The notes beneath the pieces were generated by a model that worked only from the letters and a program-made list of their open reading frames with translations, made no database searches and was not told the origin of the DNA. Shown here piece after piece: positions 1 through 5,871 of a stretch of 9,420 bases of DNA. This DNA comes from Actinomycetes bacterium (GTDB lineage: Bacteria; Actinomycetota; Actinomycetes; Actinomycetales; Cellulomonadaceae): assembly GCA_023428465.1 (NCBI GenBank), contig JAEYXM010000209.1:1-9420 (forward strand), given 5' to 3'. The stretch's first letter is position 1, and each line of letters starts with the position of its first letter. A program made the translations under genes and the position numbers.

Positions 1-906
1 CACCGGAGCTGCGGCCCCCACGCCCGCGGCAGCCCCGACGCCTCCGGCCGCCCCCGCGAGCGACGTCACGCGCGGGACCGTCGCGGCGACGTCGGGCGGG
101 ACCTCGGCGAGCAGGGCGGCCTGGACCTGCGCGGCCGTCGGACGCCGCTCAGGCTCCTTCGCGAGCATGTCCGCGACGAGCGTCTCCATCGCCACAGGGA
201 TGTCGGCCCGCCGTCGGCGCAACGGCTCCGGAGCGTCGTGGAGGTGCTTGCGGAGCACGTCCACCGGGACGCGGGCCTCGAACGGCGGCGCGCCGGTGAG
301 GAGGGTCGTGAGCAGGCAGCCGAGCGCGTAGACGTCGCTGGCGGGCGTGGCGGTCTTGCCGGACGCCTGTTCGGGCGACATGTACTGCGCGGTGCCGATG
401 ATCGTCCCCGCAGCCGTGAGGCCGGTCTGCGCGCCCGTCATCGCGGCGATGCCGAAGTCCACGACCGTGACGTCCCGGTCGTCGGGCCCGTGCAGCAGCA
501 CGTTCGCGGGCTTGACGTCCCGGTGCACGATGCCGGCCTCGTGCGCAGCGGCGAGCGCGCCGGCGACGCGCGCACCCACCCGGGCGGCCTCGGTGACGGG
601 CAGCGGACCGCGGTCGGCGACGACGTGGGCGAGGTCGAGGCCGTCGACGAGCGTCATGACCACGTACGCCGTGCGGCCGTCGAGCCCGGCGTCGTAGACG
701 GTGACGATGTCGGGGTGCGAGAGCGACGCCGTCGCGACCGCCTCGCGGCGCAGGCGCTCGCCGAAGGTCGGGTCCGTCGTGGCGGCCAGGTCCACGACCT
801 TCACGGCCACGCGGCGCTCGAGCAGGGTGTCCCGGCCGGCCCATACGGCGGCCATGGCACCGGACCCGATCCGGTCCACGAGCTCGTAACGATCTGCGAG
901 GAGCAT
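1..906 (-). CDS. Ser/Thr protein kinase, Hanks type (N-terminal part; runs off the left edge)
   Basis: This is a eukaryotic-like Ser/Thr kinase that transfers phosphate from ATP to proteins. All catalytic landmarks are present in the 302 visible residues: glycine-rich loop RIGSGAMAAVW (about 12-22), invariant lysine in VAVKVV (K36), helix-C glutamate E55, catalytic loop HRDVKPAN (128-135, with D130), DFG (150-152), and the activation-segment end GTAQYMSPEQ (171-180). The kinase lobe ends near residue 270 and an Ala/Gly-rich linker follows. Any transmembrane or sensor domain lies outside the window. I chose the ATG at 904-906 because GAGG (complement of 916-919) sits 9 bases upstream. An in-frame ATG at 913-915 has its purine run directly abutting it. 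The gene is divergent from tRNA-Arg and belongs to the chromosome, not the element. No stop occurs in this frame to the window edge. Confidence 0.93.
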   Translation of the reverse strand, partial: MLLADRYELVDRIGSGAMAAVWAGRDTLLERRVAVKVVDLAATTDPTFGERLRREAVATASLSHPDIVTVYDAGLDGRTAYVVMTLVDGLDLAHVVADRGPLPVTEAARVGARVAGALAAAHEAGIVHRDVKPANVLLHGPDDRDVTVVDFGIAAMTGAQTGLTAAGTIIGTAQYMSPEQASGKTATPASDVYALGCLLTTLLTGAPPFEARVPVDVLRKHLHDAPEPLRRRRADIPVAMETLVADMLAKEPERRPTAAQVQAALLAEVPPDVAATVPRVTSLAGAAGGVGAAAGVGAAAPV

Positions 907-979
907 GGTCACCATCCTCACCCGGGCGGCGGCGTCCGTCGCCTGCGGGGGTGCCAGGTGGACCGTTTCGTGATCGCGG

Positions 980-1009
980 TTGGGGTCCGGGTCTCCGGGC
1001 ATGTATCCT
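980..1009 (+). promoter_or_regulatory. Likely promoter of tRNA-Arg
   Basis: TTGGGG (980-985) and TATCCT (1004-1009) are separated by 18 bases. They would place the transcription start near 1016, about 16 bases before the tRNA. The match to the housekeeping consensus is partial. The position between the divergent kinase start and the tRNA fits a tRNA promoter. Confidence 0.4.
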
Positions 1010-1031
1010 CGTCTGCGGCCCTCATGGCCAC

Positions 1032-1104
1032 GCGCCCGTAGCTCAACGGATAGAGCATCTGACTACGGATCAGAAGGTTGGGGGTTCGAATCCCTTCGGG
1101 CGCA
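1032..1104 (+). tRNA. tRNA-Arg, anticodon ACG
   Basis: A full cloverleaf folds by eye. The acceptor arms GCGCCCG (1032-1038) and CGGGCGC (1097-1103) pair perfectly, with discriminator A at 1104. The D arm is GCTC-AACGGATA-GAGC, the anticodon stem TCTGA/TCAGA, and the T arm contains GTTCGAATC. The seven-base loop CTACGGA carries the anticodon ACG at 1065-1067, which after deamination to inosine reads CGU, CGC and CGA arginine codons. CCA is not encoded. The 3' part, from 1073, is duplicated at 8120-8154, so this copy is a tRNA restored by an inserted element. Confidence 0.95.
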
Positions 1105-1107
1105 CAG
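1073..1107 (+). repeat. attL: 35-bp direct repeat inside the tRNA-Arg 3' end
   Basis: This stretch starts with GAAGGTTGGGGG and ends with TTCGGGCGCACAG. It covers the variable loop, T arm, 3' acceptor strand and three bases after the tRNA. It is identical to 8120-8154 over all 35 positions. Identity stops at A1072/G8119 on one side and A1108/C8155 on the other. Confidence 0.9.
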
Positions 1108-1110
1108 ATC

Positions 1111-1151
1111 GAAGGCCCCTGACCAGCGGAAGCGCTTGGTCGGGGGCCTTC
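1111..1151 (+). terminator. Hairpin terminator of the restored tRNA-Arg
   Basis: GAAGGCCCCTGACCA (1111-1125) pairs with TGGTCGGGGGCCTTC (1137-1151) over 15 bases with a single G-U pair. AGCG/CGCT continues the stem inside with a one-base bulge. No T-run follows, only TTCGTCCT. It starts 7 bases after the tRNA, so it probably ends tRNA transcription before the element's cargo. The sequence GGGGGCCTTCGTC recurs in the hairpin at 8162-8197, on the far side of the element. Confidence 0.7.
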
Positions 1152-1175
1152 GTCCTATCCAGGTAGCTGGAGCGG

Positions 1176-1196
1176 CCCACCACGAACCCACCACTT
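1176..1196 (+). repeat. Left copy of the 21-bp end repeat (candidate integrase arm-type site)
   Basis: The unit is CCCACCAC-GAA-CCCACCAC-TT, two identical octamers with an 11-base period, close to one helical turn. It matches 7969-7989 in the same orientation with one difference (GAA here, AAA there). It lies 69 bases inside the left att core. Direct repeats flanking the core on both arms are what tyrosine integrases bind with their N-terminal domain. No integrase is present here to confirm the role. Confidence 0.55.
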
Positions 1197-1623
1197 ACGT
1201 CGCCGTCTCCCTCAACCCTTGGGCGCTGACCGGCCGTCGCGTCAGGCGCGAGGGGCGCGCCGGCGGGCTCGCCGGCGCGCTCTCGGCCGAGGCGATCGCC
1301 GTGACGGCGGCGGCCTCTGCCTCGTCGTAGCCGTCGAGGAACCTCGTCCAGGCGTGAGGGGTGTCGGCGGGTGCCGGGACGAACGGGATGTGGTCGACCA
1401 ACTCGGCGGCCTCGGCAACGGGGACGCCGGACGGGTGCTGAGCGAGCTCGCGAGCGCTTGCCGCGGCACAGGGGAAGGGGGAGTGGAAGACCACGTCGAT
1501 GGGGACGGACGCGAGGCGTGAGCCCAGCAAGCTGGACTGCAGCCGACCGGCCACTGTGAGCGCTCCGAACGCGTCGGCGGCGCCGTGACGCCCGCGGTGC
1601 CGTCGACGGTCCCGGGTGTGGCG
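1195..1623 (-). pseudogene. Histidine phosphatase (phosphoglycerate-mutase-like) gene fragment
   Basis: The minus-strand frame from about 1581 to 1306 resembles the middle of histidine-phosphatase-family proteins. In order it reads DAFGALT-AGR-Q, VPIDVVFHSPFP, and ELVDHIPFVPAP-DTPHAWTRFLDGYDEAEAA. The N-terminal RHG motif that carries the catalytic histidine is absent, because the frame opens after a stop at 1624-1626 and has no good start. The arginine usual in the SPLxRA segment is a cysteine here. After the AEAAA segment the frame runs into low-complexity sequence and stops at 1195-1197, touching the end repeat. A GTG at 1554 could start a 119-residue ORF, but without the catalytic histidine it would not be a working phosphatase. 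Family assignment is from memory of conserved segments. Confidence 0.5.
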
Positions 1624-1782
1624 TCATCCAGCAGCCGCGCCGCGTCCTGGACGCCGAGCAGGCGTCTCACTTGCGCGTCTGAATCGTCGTCAGGTGGGCA
1701 CGGGCCGTCCGAGGGAGTGGTTCGAGGCGCGAACGCGACCGAGACCGCACTTCGGTGCCCGCGCTTGCGCTCCCACCTTCGC

Positions 1783-1798
1783 TATCGTGCGAGCCATG
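1783..1798 (+). promoter_or_regulatory. Possible -10 box for leaderless transcription of the NYN gene
   Basis: TATCGT (1783-1788) fits the TAnnnT pattern of actinobacterial -10 boxes and ends 7 bases before the ATG at 1796. No ribosome binding site precedes that ATG. This spacing would put the transcription start on the start codon itself, an arrangement common in actinobacteria. No clear -35 box is seen. Confidence 0.35.
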
Positions 1799-2587
1799 CG
1801 GGTGGGCGTGTACATCGACGGGTTCAACCTCTACTACGGGGCTCGTGGACTGTGTGGGCGCTCGACAGCTGGTTGGCGGTGGCTAGATCTGCGCGCGCTC
1901 GTCACGGCGCTCGTCGCGGCTCGTCCCGAGTGGCCGGGTGCCACAGTCGAACGCGTCGTCTACTGCACCGCCCGGATCAGCGGTGCTGACAACGCGGTCG
2001 GTCAACGGGAACAAGACGTCTACCTTCGTGCCCTCACCCGCGCCAACTCGATCGATGAGCTGTCGTTGGGGCAGTACGTGACCCGCACGACGACCGCACC
2101 GCTGGCCGTGGCCGGCCCGAAAAACAAGCCGATCCTGAGTCACCCGCAGTGGCCCGTGATGGTGAAGGATGACGTCGGCCAGAACGCAGCCAACGCCACG
2201 TTCATCGCCTCGGTCGCCCGCCGCGAGGAGAAGGGCTCTGACGTCAACGTGGCGTCCCATTTGCTCATCGATCTGTACGAAGGCCGGATCGATGCGGCCG
2301 TGGTGATCAGTAATGACTCCGACCTGGCCTACCCGGTTGCCCACGCTCGGACGCGCATCCCCGTTGGACTGGTGAACCCCTCGCGCAACTACCTCGCGGG
2401 TAAGCTCGCGGGCGCGGTCTCGGACGGGGTGGGCTCGCACTGGTGGTACCAACTGACCGACGCGGAGGTCCGCGCAGCGCAACTCCCGCCGACCATCGGC
2501 AAGCTCTCGAAGCCGGGTCCGTGGGGACCGAAGTCTCACCCGCGCGGACGCATGAACCGATGTGACTTCCTCGCTTCGGTGTACTAA
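1796..2587 (+). CDS. NYN-domain (PIN-like) nuclease, stand-alone
   Basis: This 263-residue protein has the fold signature of NYN/LabA-type PIN-like domains, metal-dependent ribonucleases. The first strand ends in MRVGVYIDGFNLYYG (D8, N11). A KGSDV segment (146-150, D149) follows, and a strand ends in AAVVISNDSDLAYPV (D174, D176). These give the acidic cluster that holds Mg2+ in the family. The tail after about residue 222 is Pro/Arg-rich and unassigned. The frame is open upstream to 1616, but that N-terminal part is basic low-complexity, and the family's first strand begins right at the ATG at 1796, so I start there. The gene stands alone with its own terminator. Its codon use is visibly less GC-biased than the AbiE genes, suggesting a separate origin. 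Its substrate is unknown; structured or transfer RNA or phage RNA are possible. Confidence 0.85.
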   Translation: MRVGVYIDGFNLYYGARGLCGRSTAGWRWLDLRALVTALVAARPEWPGATVERVVYCTARISGADNAVGQREQDVYLRALTRANSIDELSLGQYVTRTTTAPLAVAGPKNKPILSHPQWPVMVKDDVGQNAANATFIASVARREEKGSDVNVASHLLIDLYEGRIDAAVVISNDSDLAYPVAHARTRIPVGLVNPSRNYLAGKLAGAVSDGVGSHWWYQLTDAEVRAAQLPPTIGKLSKPGPWGPKSHPRGRMNRCDFLASVY

Positions 2588-2602
2588 CCTCCACTCATAC
2601 CA

Positions 2603-2628
2603 CCCGTCCTCTCTGAGGGCGGGTTTTC
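2603..2628 (+). terminator. Intrinsic terminator of the NYN gene
   Basis: CCCGTCCTC (2603-2611) and GAGGGCGGG (2615-2623) form a 9-bp stem with one G-U pair and a 3-base loop. TTTTC follows directly. It starts 16 bases after the NYN stop codon, so it closes a single-gene unit. Confidence 0.85.
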
Positions 2629-2639
2629 TCTTGTCCGGG

Positions 2640-3560
2640 TGCGTGTGCTCTGCTGCGGGTGATGCTCGGACCGGAGCGCCTCTGGATGCTGCCGCTACAC
2701 ATCGAGGCGGCAGCCTGTGCTAGCGGTGGGAGGCGACGCGCCGTCGGAACTTGATCACTGTCCCGGCCAGTACGGCCACAGGAGCCGGCGACCAGCCGAC
2801 CCATGCATCGAAGTGCCCGATCACGGCATCGGCTGGGCGGTCCGGACGGCAACCTGGCTCGCGCCGTGGCCGTGAGCGCCGCACCCTCGTCACCACATCC
2901 GCCCCTCAGCGCGAACCCACAACGAGGACGGATGTTGGACCTCCCGTGCGTCCTCGGCGTCCTCGGCGTCGTGCGACAGTCGAGGTGGCTGACGACGCGG
3001 TGAGGGCGTCGACGCGTGGAAGGCCTGCGGCGGCCGTGTCGCCGACTTCGCCACCGCCCGCGGAGACGCCCTCGCCAGCCGCATCCTCGCCGCGGCACGC
3101 TCCCAGGCCGTGCACTCCCGGCCCTCCACCCTCGCCAACCCCGTCCTCGGGTTCGCCGTGGAGAACACCACCGGGATGGTCGAACTCCAGCTCGAGGTCG
3201 GGCCCGCCGACGACGGCACCCCCGCCGCGACCATCGACACGGTGAGGTGACTTCGCTCCATCCGGCCCAACGCCTCGTACTGAGGCGCTCCCGGCCCGGC
3301 AGGTGGAAGTGCCCGGCGTCCGGCAATCCCGGACTTGGCGCTTGTTCGACACGATCCGGTGACCGGTGCGGCGACGCCGCGCGTACGTCGGCGAAGGCGA
3401 GGACTGGACCGCATCCGGGTTCGCGTGACTGTGGCGAGCTGACCAGCTCACTGCCGACGGCGAACTGCCCGCAGGGGAGTGGGCCGAGGCCGAGCGTGCC
3501 CTCACCGACTCTGCGATCGACTCGGCACCTACGCGGTCATCACCGGGCGCCCGACCTGGC
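2640..3560. other. About 0.9 kb with no intact gene; decayed coding remnants
   Basis: No frame here has a plausible start, Shine-Dalgarno sequence and conserved protein together. Several short stretches have protein-like composition but are broken by stops or frame changes. One is the plus frame 2993-3250 (listed separately). Another is a plus-frame stretch, about 3449-3541, reading QLTADGELPAGEWAEAERALT. A further one around 3374-3428 reads RAYVGEGEDWTASGF and then meets a stop. A 9-bp tandem TCCTCGGCG lies near 2951-2968. The long minus-strand frames over this stretch are Arg/Pro/Gly-rich shadows. The simplest reading is the debris of one or more old genes. Confidence 0.5.
2993..3250 (+). 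pseudogene. Gene remnant, unknown family (3' end of a lost gene)
   Basis: This plus frame has no start codon after its upstream stop (2990-2992) and ends at TGA 3248-3250. It reads VDAWKACGGRVADFATARGD, then a helical ALASRILAAARSQAV stretch, then NPVLGFAVENTTGMVELQLEV, and closes with ATIDTVR. Third-position GC is high and the composition is like a real soluble protein, unlike the neighbouring frames. I do not recognise the family. The missing 5' end and stops around it point to a fragment. Confidence 0.35.
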
Positions 3561-3567
3561 TCGAGCG

Positions 3568-3595
3568 AGCGGCCGCCCATCGGGGCGGCCGCTTT
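3568..3595 (+). terminator. Hairpin with short T-run (probable terminator)
   Basis: AGCGGCCGCCC (3568-3578) and GGGCGGCCGCT (3583-3593) form a perfect 11-bp stem with a 4-base loop, followed by TTTGT. It lies between the decayed region and the AbiE promoter. It may have ended the lost gene upstream and now insulates the toxin-antitoxin promoter. Confidence 0.6.
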
Positions 3596-3679
3596 GTCAT
3601 GCACGGGCGCGCGAGTCACCGTGGGGGTGGGGATCGGGGCTGGCTGCTAGAGACCCTGACGGTGACCGCCCCATGAACC

Positions 3680-3729
3680 TTGTGCCTAATACCGACGACA
3701 GGTAGGCTTATCTGTCGTCGGTATTAGGC
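3680..3729 (+). promoter_or_regulatory. AbiE operon promoter inside a perfect 18-bp inverted repeat (operator)
   Basis: GCCTAATACCGACGACAG (3684-3701) is the exact reverse complement of 3712-3729, with a 10-base spacer. A -35-like TTGTGC (3680-3685) overlaps the left arm, and a -10-like TAGGCT (3703-3708) lies in the spacer, exactly 17 bases apart. A repressor bound to both arms would cover the promoter. AbiEi antitoxins of studied systems are winged-helix repressors that bind inverted repeats in their own promoter, so the AbiEi-like protein encoded just downstream is the obvious ligand. The start codon follows 21 bases after the right arm. Confidence 0.8.
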
Positions 3730-3750
3730 GCATACCAGGAGGAGGTCCGC

Positions 3751-4335
3751 ATGTCCGCGCTCGAGCGCCTGCCCGCAGGGACCTTCCGCCAGACCGACGC
3801 CGCCCGCGCGGGCATCAGCTCCCGCACCCTGTACCGCCTGCGCGACGCCGGGCAGCTGGAGACTGTCGGCCGCGGCCTGTACCGGCGCGCCGACGCGCCC
3901 GCCGCCGACCTCGACCTCCTCGAGATCGCCACCCGCGCCCGCCAGGCCACCATCTGCCTCGCCTCCGCGCTCGCCCGGCACGGGCTTACCGACACCATCC
4001 CGGCCCGCATCGACATCGCCCTGCCCCGCGGACGCACCGGGCCGGCCACGACCGCGCCAGTCACCTGGCACTACTTCGACCCGGCCACCTTCGACCTCGG
4101 CCGCGACACCCTCACCATCGACGGCACCGACACGACCATCGGCCTGTACTCGCCCGAGCGGTCCATCGTCGACGCGTTCCGCCTGCGCGGCACCCACGGG
4201 TACGAGCTCGCCACCGAAGCCCTGCGCATCTGGCTGAACCGGCGCGGCTCCCAGCCCGCGCGACTGATCCAGCTCGCCGAGCAGCTCCCGCGCGCCACCG
4301 GGCCCCTGCGCGCCGCCCTGGACGTCCTGACGTGA
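3751..4335 (+). CDS. abiEi: AbiEi-like antitoxin / transcriptional repressor (type IV toxin-antitoxin)
   Basis: This 194-residue protein pairs with the nucleotidyltransferase encoded next to it. Residues about 6-48 form a winged helix-turn-helix (FRQTDAARAGISSRTLYRL, then a wing ending in VGRGLYRR). The rest resembles the AbiEi C-terminal region, including LASALARHGLTD (70-81) and the family-typical YSPERSIVDAFRL (133-145). In known AbiE systems the antitoxin represses the operon and counters the toxin without stable binding (type IV); that behaviour is inferred here. At 194 residues it is at the short end of the family, but no end looks cut. A strong Shine-Dalgarno AGGAGGAGG (3737-3745) fixes the ATG at 3751. 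Its stop overlaps the toxin start (GTGA), implying coupled translation. Confidence 0.88.
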   Translation: MSALERLPAGTFRQTDAARAGISSRTLYRLRDAGQLETVGRGLYRRADAPAADLDLLEIATRARQATICLASALARHGLTDTIPARIDIALPRGRTGPATTAPVTWHYFDPATFDLGRDTLTIDGTDTTIGLYSPERSIVDAFRLRGTHGYELATEALRIWLNRRGSQPARLIQLAEQLPRATGPLRAALDVLT

Positions 4336-5207
4336 GCGCCACCGTCTACCGGCGCCTGCAGGCCCTTGCCCGGGCGACCGGCCGCAGCACCGAAGAGGTG
4401 CTGACCTTGTACGCGCTCGAACGGACCCTGGACCGGCTGGGCGGCACCCCGTACCGGGATGACTTCTCCCTCAAGGGTGGGGTGCTGCTCGCCGCGTTCG
4501 CGCTGCGCCGCCCGACCCGCGACATCGACATGCAGGCCCTGGACTTCCCCCTCGACGCCGAGCACGTGCGCACGGTGGTGGACGCGATCGCGGCCGTGCC
4601 GGCCGATGACGGCCTGGTCATCGACCCCGCGGCCGTGACCGTGGTGCAGATCCGCGACGAGGACGAGTACACCGGGCTGCGCGTCACCGTCTCCGCCACC
4701 GTGCACACCGCCCGGCTCGCCGTGCGCCTGGACGTGTCCACCGGGGACCCGATCTGGCCCGCACCCCAGACCATCACCCTGCCCGGCCTGCTCGGCGACG
4801 ACGTCACCCTTCTCGGGCACCCCCTGGTGACCGTCGTCGCGGAGAAAGCCGTCACCGTTCTGCAGCGCGGCACCACCAGCACCCGATGGCGCGACTTCCT
4901 CGACCTGCGCAACCTCGCCCGCACCCACCCGTTCACCGCCTCCGACATCCGCGCCGCCGCTGGCGAGGTCGCCGCGCACCGGCAGGTCGAGCTCGCGCCG
5001 CTGGCGTCGGTCACCGCCGGGTACGGGGCCGTCGCGCAGCCGAAGTGGTCGGCGTGGCGGCGGCGCAACCGCCACGAGGACGCGTGCCTGGCCGACTTCG
5101 ACGACCAGCTGACCGAGGTGCTTGCCTTCACCGACCCCGTCCTGGCCGGAGACGTCGCGAGGGACGCCCGGTGGGACCCGGCCAACTACGCGTGGGGTGA
5201 GGCCTGA
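4332..5207 (+). CDS. abiEii: AbiEii/AbiGii-family nucleotidyltransferase toxin (type IV toxin-antitoxin)
   Basis: This 291-residue DNA-polymerase-beta-type nucleotidyltransferase is the toxin of the pair. The fold's signature is present: KGGVLLAAFALRRPTRDIDM (48-67), with K48-GG and the metal-binding D64 and D66. The family's later motifs follow in VVAEKAVTVLQRG (168-180, E171/K172) and RWRDFLDLRNL (185-195). AbiEii proteins bind GTP, and the related mycobacterial MenT toxins add nucleotides to tRNA acceptor ends. Which applies here cannot be read from sequence. The GTG start at 4332 overlaps the antitoxin stop by four bases, typical of a fixed antitoxin:toxin ratio. All motif residues are intact, so the toxin is probably active and the antitoxin needed. 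Confidence 0.9.
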   Translation: MSATVYRRLQALARATGRSTEEVLTLYALERTLDRLGGTPYRDDFSLKGGVLLAAFALRRPTRDIDMQALDFPLDAEHVRTVVDAIAAVPADDGLVIDPAAVTVVQIRDEDEYTGLRVTVSATVHTARLAVRLDVSTGDPIWPAPQTITLPGLLGDDVTLLGHPLVTVVAEKAVTVLQRGTTSTRWRDFLDLRNLARTHPFTASDIRAAAGEVAAHRQVELAPLASVTAGYGAVAQPKWSAWRRRNRHEDACLADFDDQLTEVLAFTDPVLAGDVARDARWDPANYAWGEA

Positions 5208-5223
5208 CCCTGGCGGCGGCCAC

Positions 5224-5268
5224 GGCGCCCTGAGATCCTTGGCGCGACCCGATGACCAAGGAGGCGCC
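5224..5268 (+). promoter_or_regulatory. Hairpin that would bury the ribosome binding site of the next gene
   Basis: TCCTTGG (5236-5242) pairs perfectly with CCAAGGA (5256-5262). Just outside, GGCGCC (5224-5229) can pair with GGCGCC (5263-5268), with a one-sided bulge of six bases (5230-5235). The Shine-Dalgarno AAGGAGG (5258-5264) of the gene at 5269 lies entirely in the 3' strand of this stem. Folding would lower translation unless opened by ribosomes or a factor. Confidence 0.5.
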
Positions 5269-5610
5269 ATGGGCGACATCACCTACGCGCAGGAGAAGCT
5301 CCGCGCGACCGTCACCAGCCTCGCCGACAGCGAGGGGTCGCTGCGCGACCGGCTGCTCAACGCCTACCTGAGCCAGGGGGAGCGCACCCCCGTCGTCGAC
5401 GGCGGCCAGTGGTACCCCGACCTCGCCGACCGCATCAAGTCCCTGCACGAGCGGCTGACCTCCACGCCGGCCGTCGCGGACGAGGGGACCATCGCCGCCA
5501 GCGTCGCCGCACTGACCGACGAGGAGGTCCGCGACGTCGTCCGCGAGATCCTCGACCTGGAGTCGTGCGTCAACGACCTGTACTGGCACGAGCGCGGCGC
5601 CCGGCTGTGA
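5269..5610 (+). CDS. Hypothetical protein, 113 residues, helical and acidic
   Basis: I do not recognise the family. AAGGAGG five bases before the ATG at 5269 supports the start; longer open sequence upstream overlaps the toxin gene and is not needed. The protein is soluble, with no signal peptide or membrane segment. It looks mostly helical, with an acidic heptad-like stretch, AALTDEEVRDVVREILDLE (about 83-101), followed by CVNDLYWHERG. It lies 61 bases after abiEii on the same strand with no terminator between, and overlaps the next gene by four bases. It is therefore probably the third gene of the AbiE transcript, with translation tuned by the hairpin before it. It could be an accessory to the toxin-antitoxin pair or unrelated cargo. 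Confidence 0.75.
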   Translation: MGDITYAQEKLRATVTSLADSEGSLRDRLLNAYLSQGERTPVVDGGQWYPDLADRIKSLHERLTSTPAVADEGTIAASVAALTDEEVRDVVREILDLESCVNDLYWHERGARL

Positions 5611-5867
5611 GCGAGGACGCCGGCATCTTCGACGCCGAGACCCTCGGGGCCGTCGGTGAGCTCATCGCCCTGGGGGAGCAGCACCTCATCGGGGTGACGT
5701 TCACACCGGACGCCCAGGGCTGGACGATCGGCTACATGGTCGGGATGGGTGGAGGCGACCTGCTGTCCGGCTTCGACCTCGGGGAGACCGCCCGGGCCGC
5801 GATGCGCCCGCTGCTCGAGCTCGCCGAGCGGCTCGAACGAGGCCGTCAGGAGCGCCAGGGCGGCTGA
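5607..5867 (+). CDS. Hypothetical protein, 86 residues
   Basis: I do not recognise the family. The GTG at 5607 overlaps the stop of the 113-residue gene (GTGA), so the two are translationally coupled and were probably inherited together. The protein begins MSEDAGIFDAETLGAVGELI, continues with a strand-like LIGVTFTPDAQGWTIGYMVG, and ends in a charged helix (ARAAMRPLLELAERLERGR). It is small and soluble, without cysteines. It ends only four bases from the end of the convergent HNH gene, with no terminator in the gap. The coupling suggests its product acts with the 113-residue protein, perhaps as a complex. Confidence 0.72.
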   Translation: MSEDAGIFDAETLGAVGELIALGEQHLIGVTFTPDAQGWTIGYMVGMGGGDLLSGFDLGETARAAMRPLLELAERLERGRQERQGG

Positions 5868-5871
5868 GCCG

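Noticed and set aside
238..1041. 267-residue plus-strand open frame opposite the kinase
   Set aside because: It overlaps the complete kinase catalytic core on the other strand and crosses into the tRNA.
1616..1795. N-terminal extension of the NYN protein
   Set aside because: The open frame upstream of 1796 is basic low-complexity sequence, while the domain's first strand starts exactly at the ATG at 1796.
2595..3619. Long minus-strand open frames over the decayed region
   Set aside because: Arg/Gly/Pro-rich composition, no ribosome binding site and no recognisable motif; typical antisense frames in GC-rich DNA.
4071..5282. 403-residue minus-strand open frame opposite the AbiE toxin
   Set aside because: It is antisense to abiEii, whose motifs are complete, and has repetitive Gly/Val/His composition.
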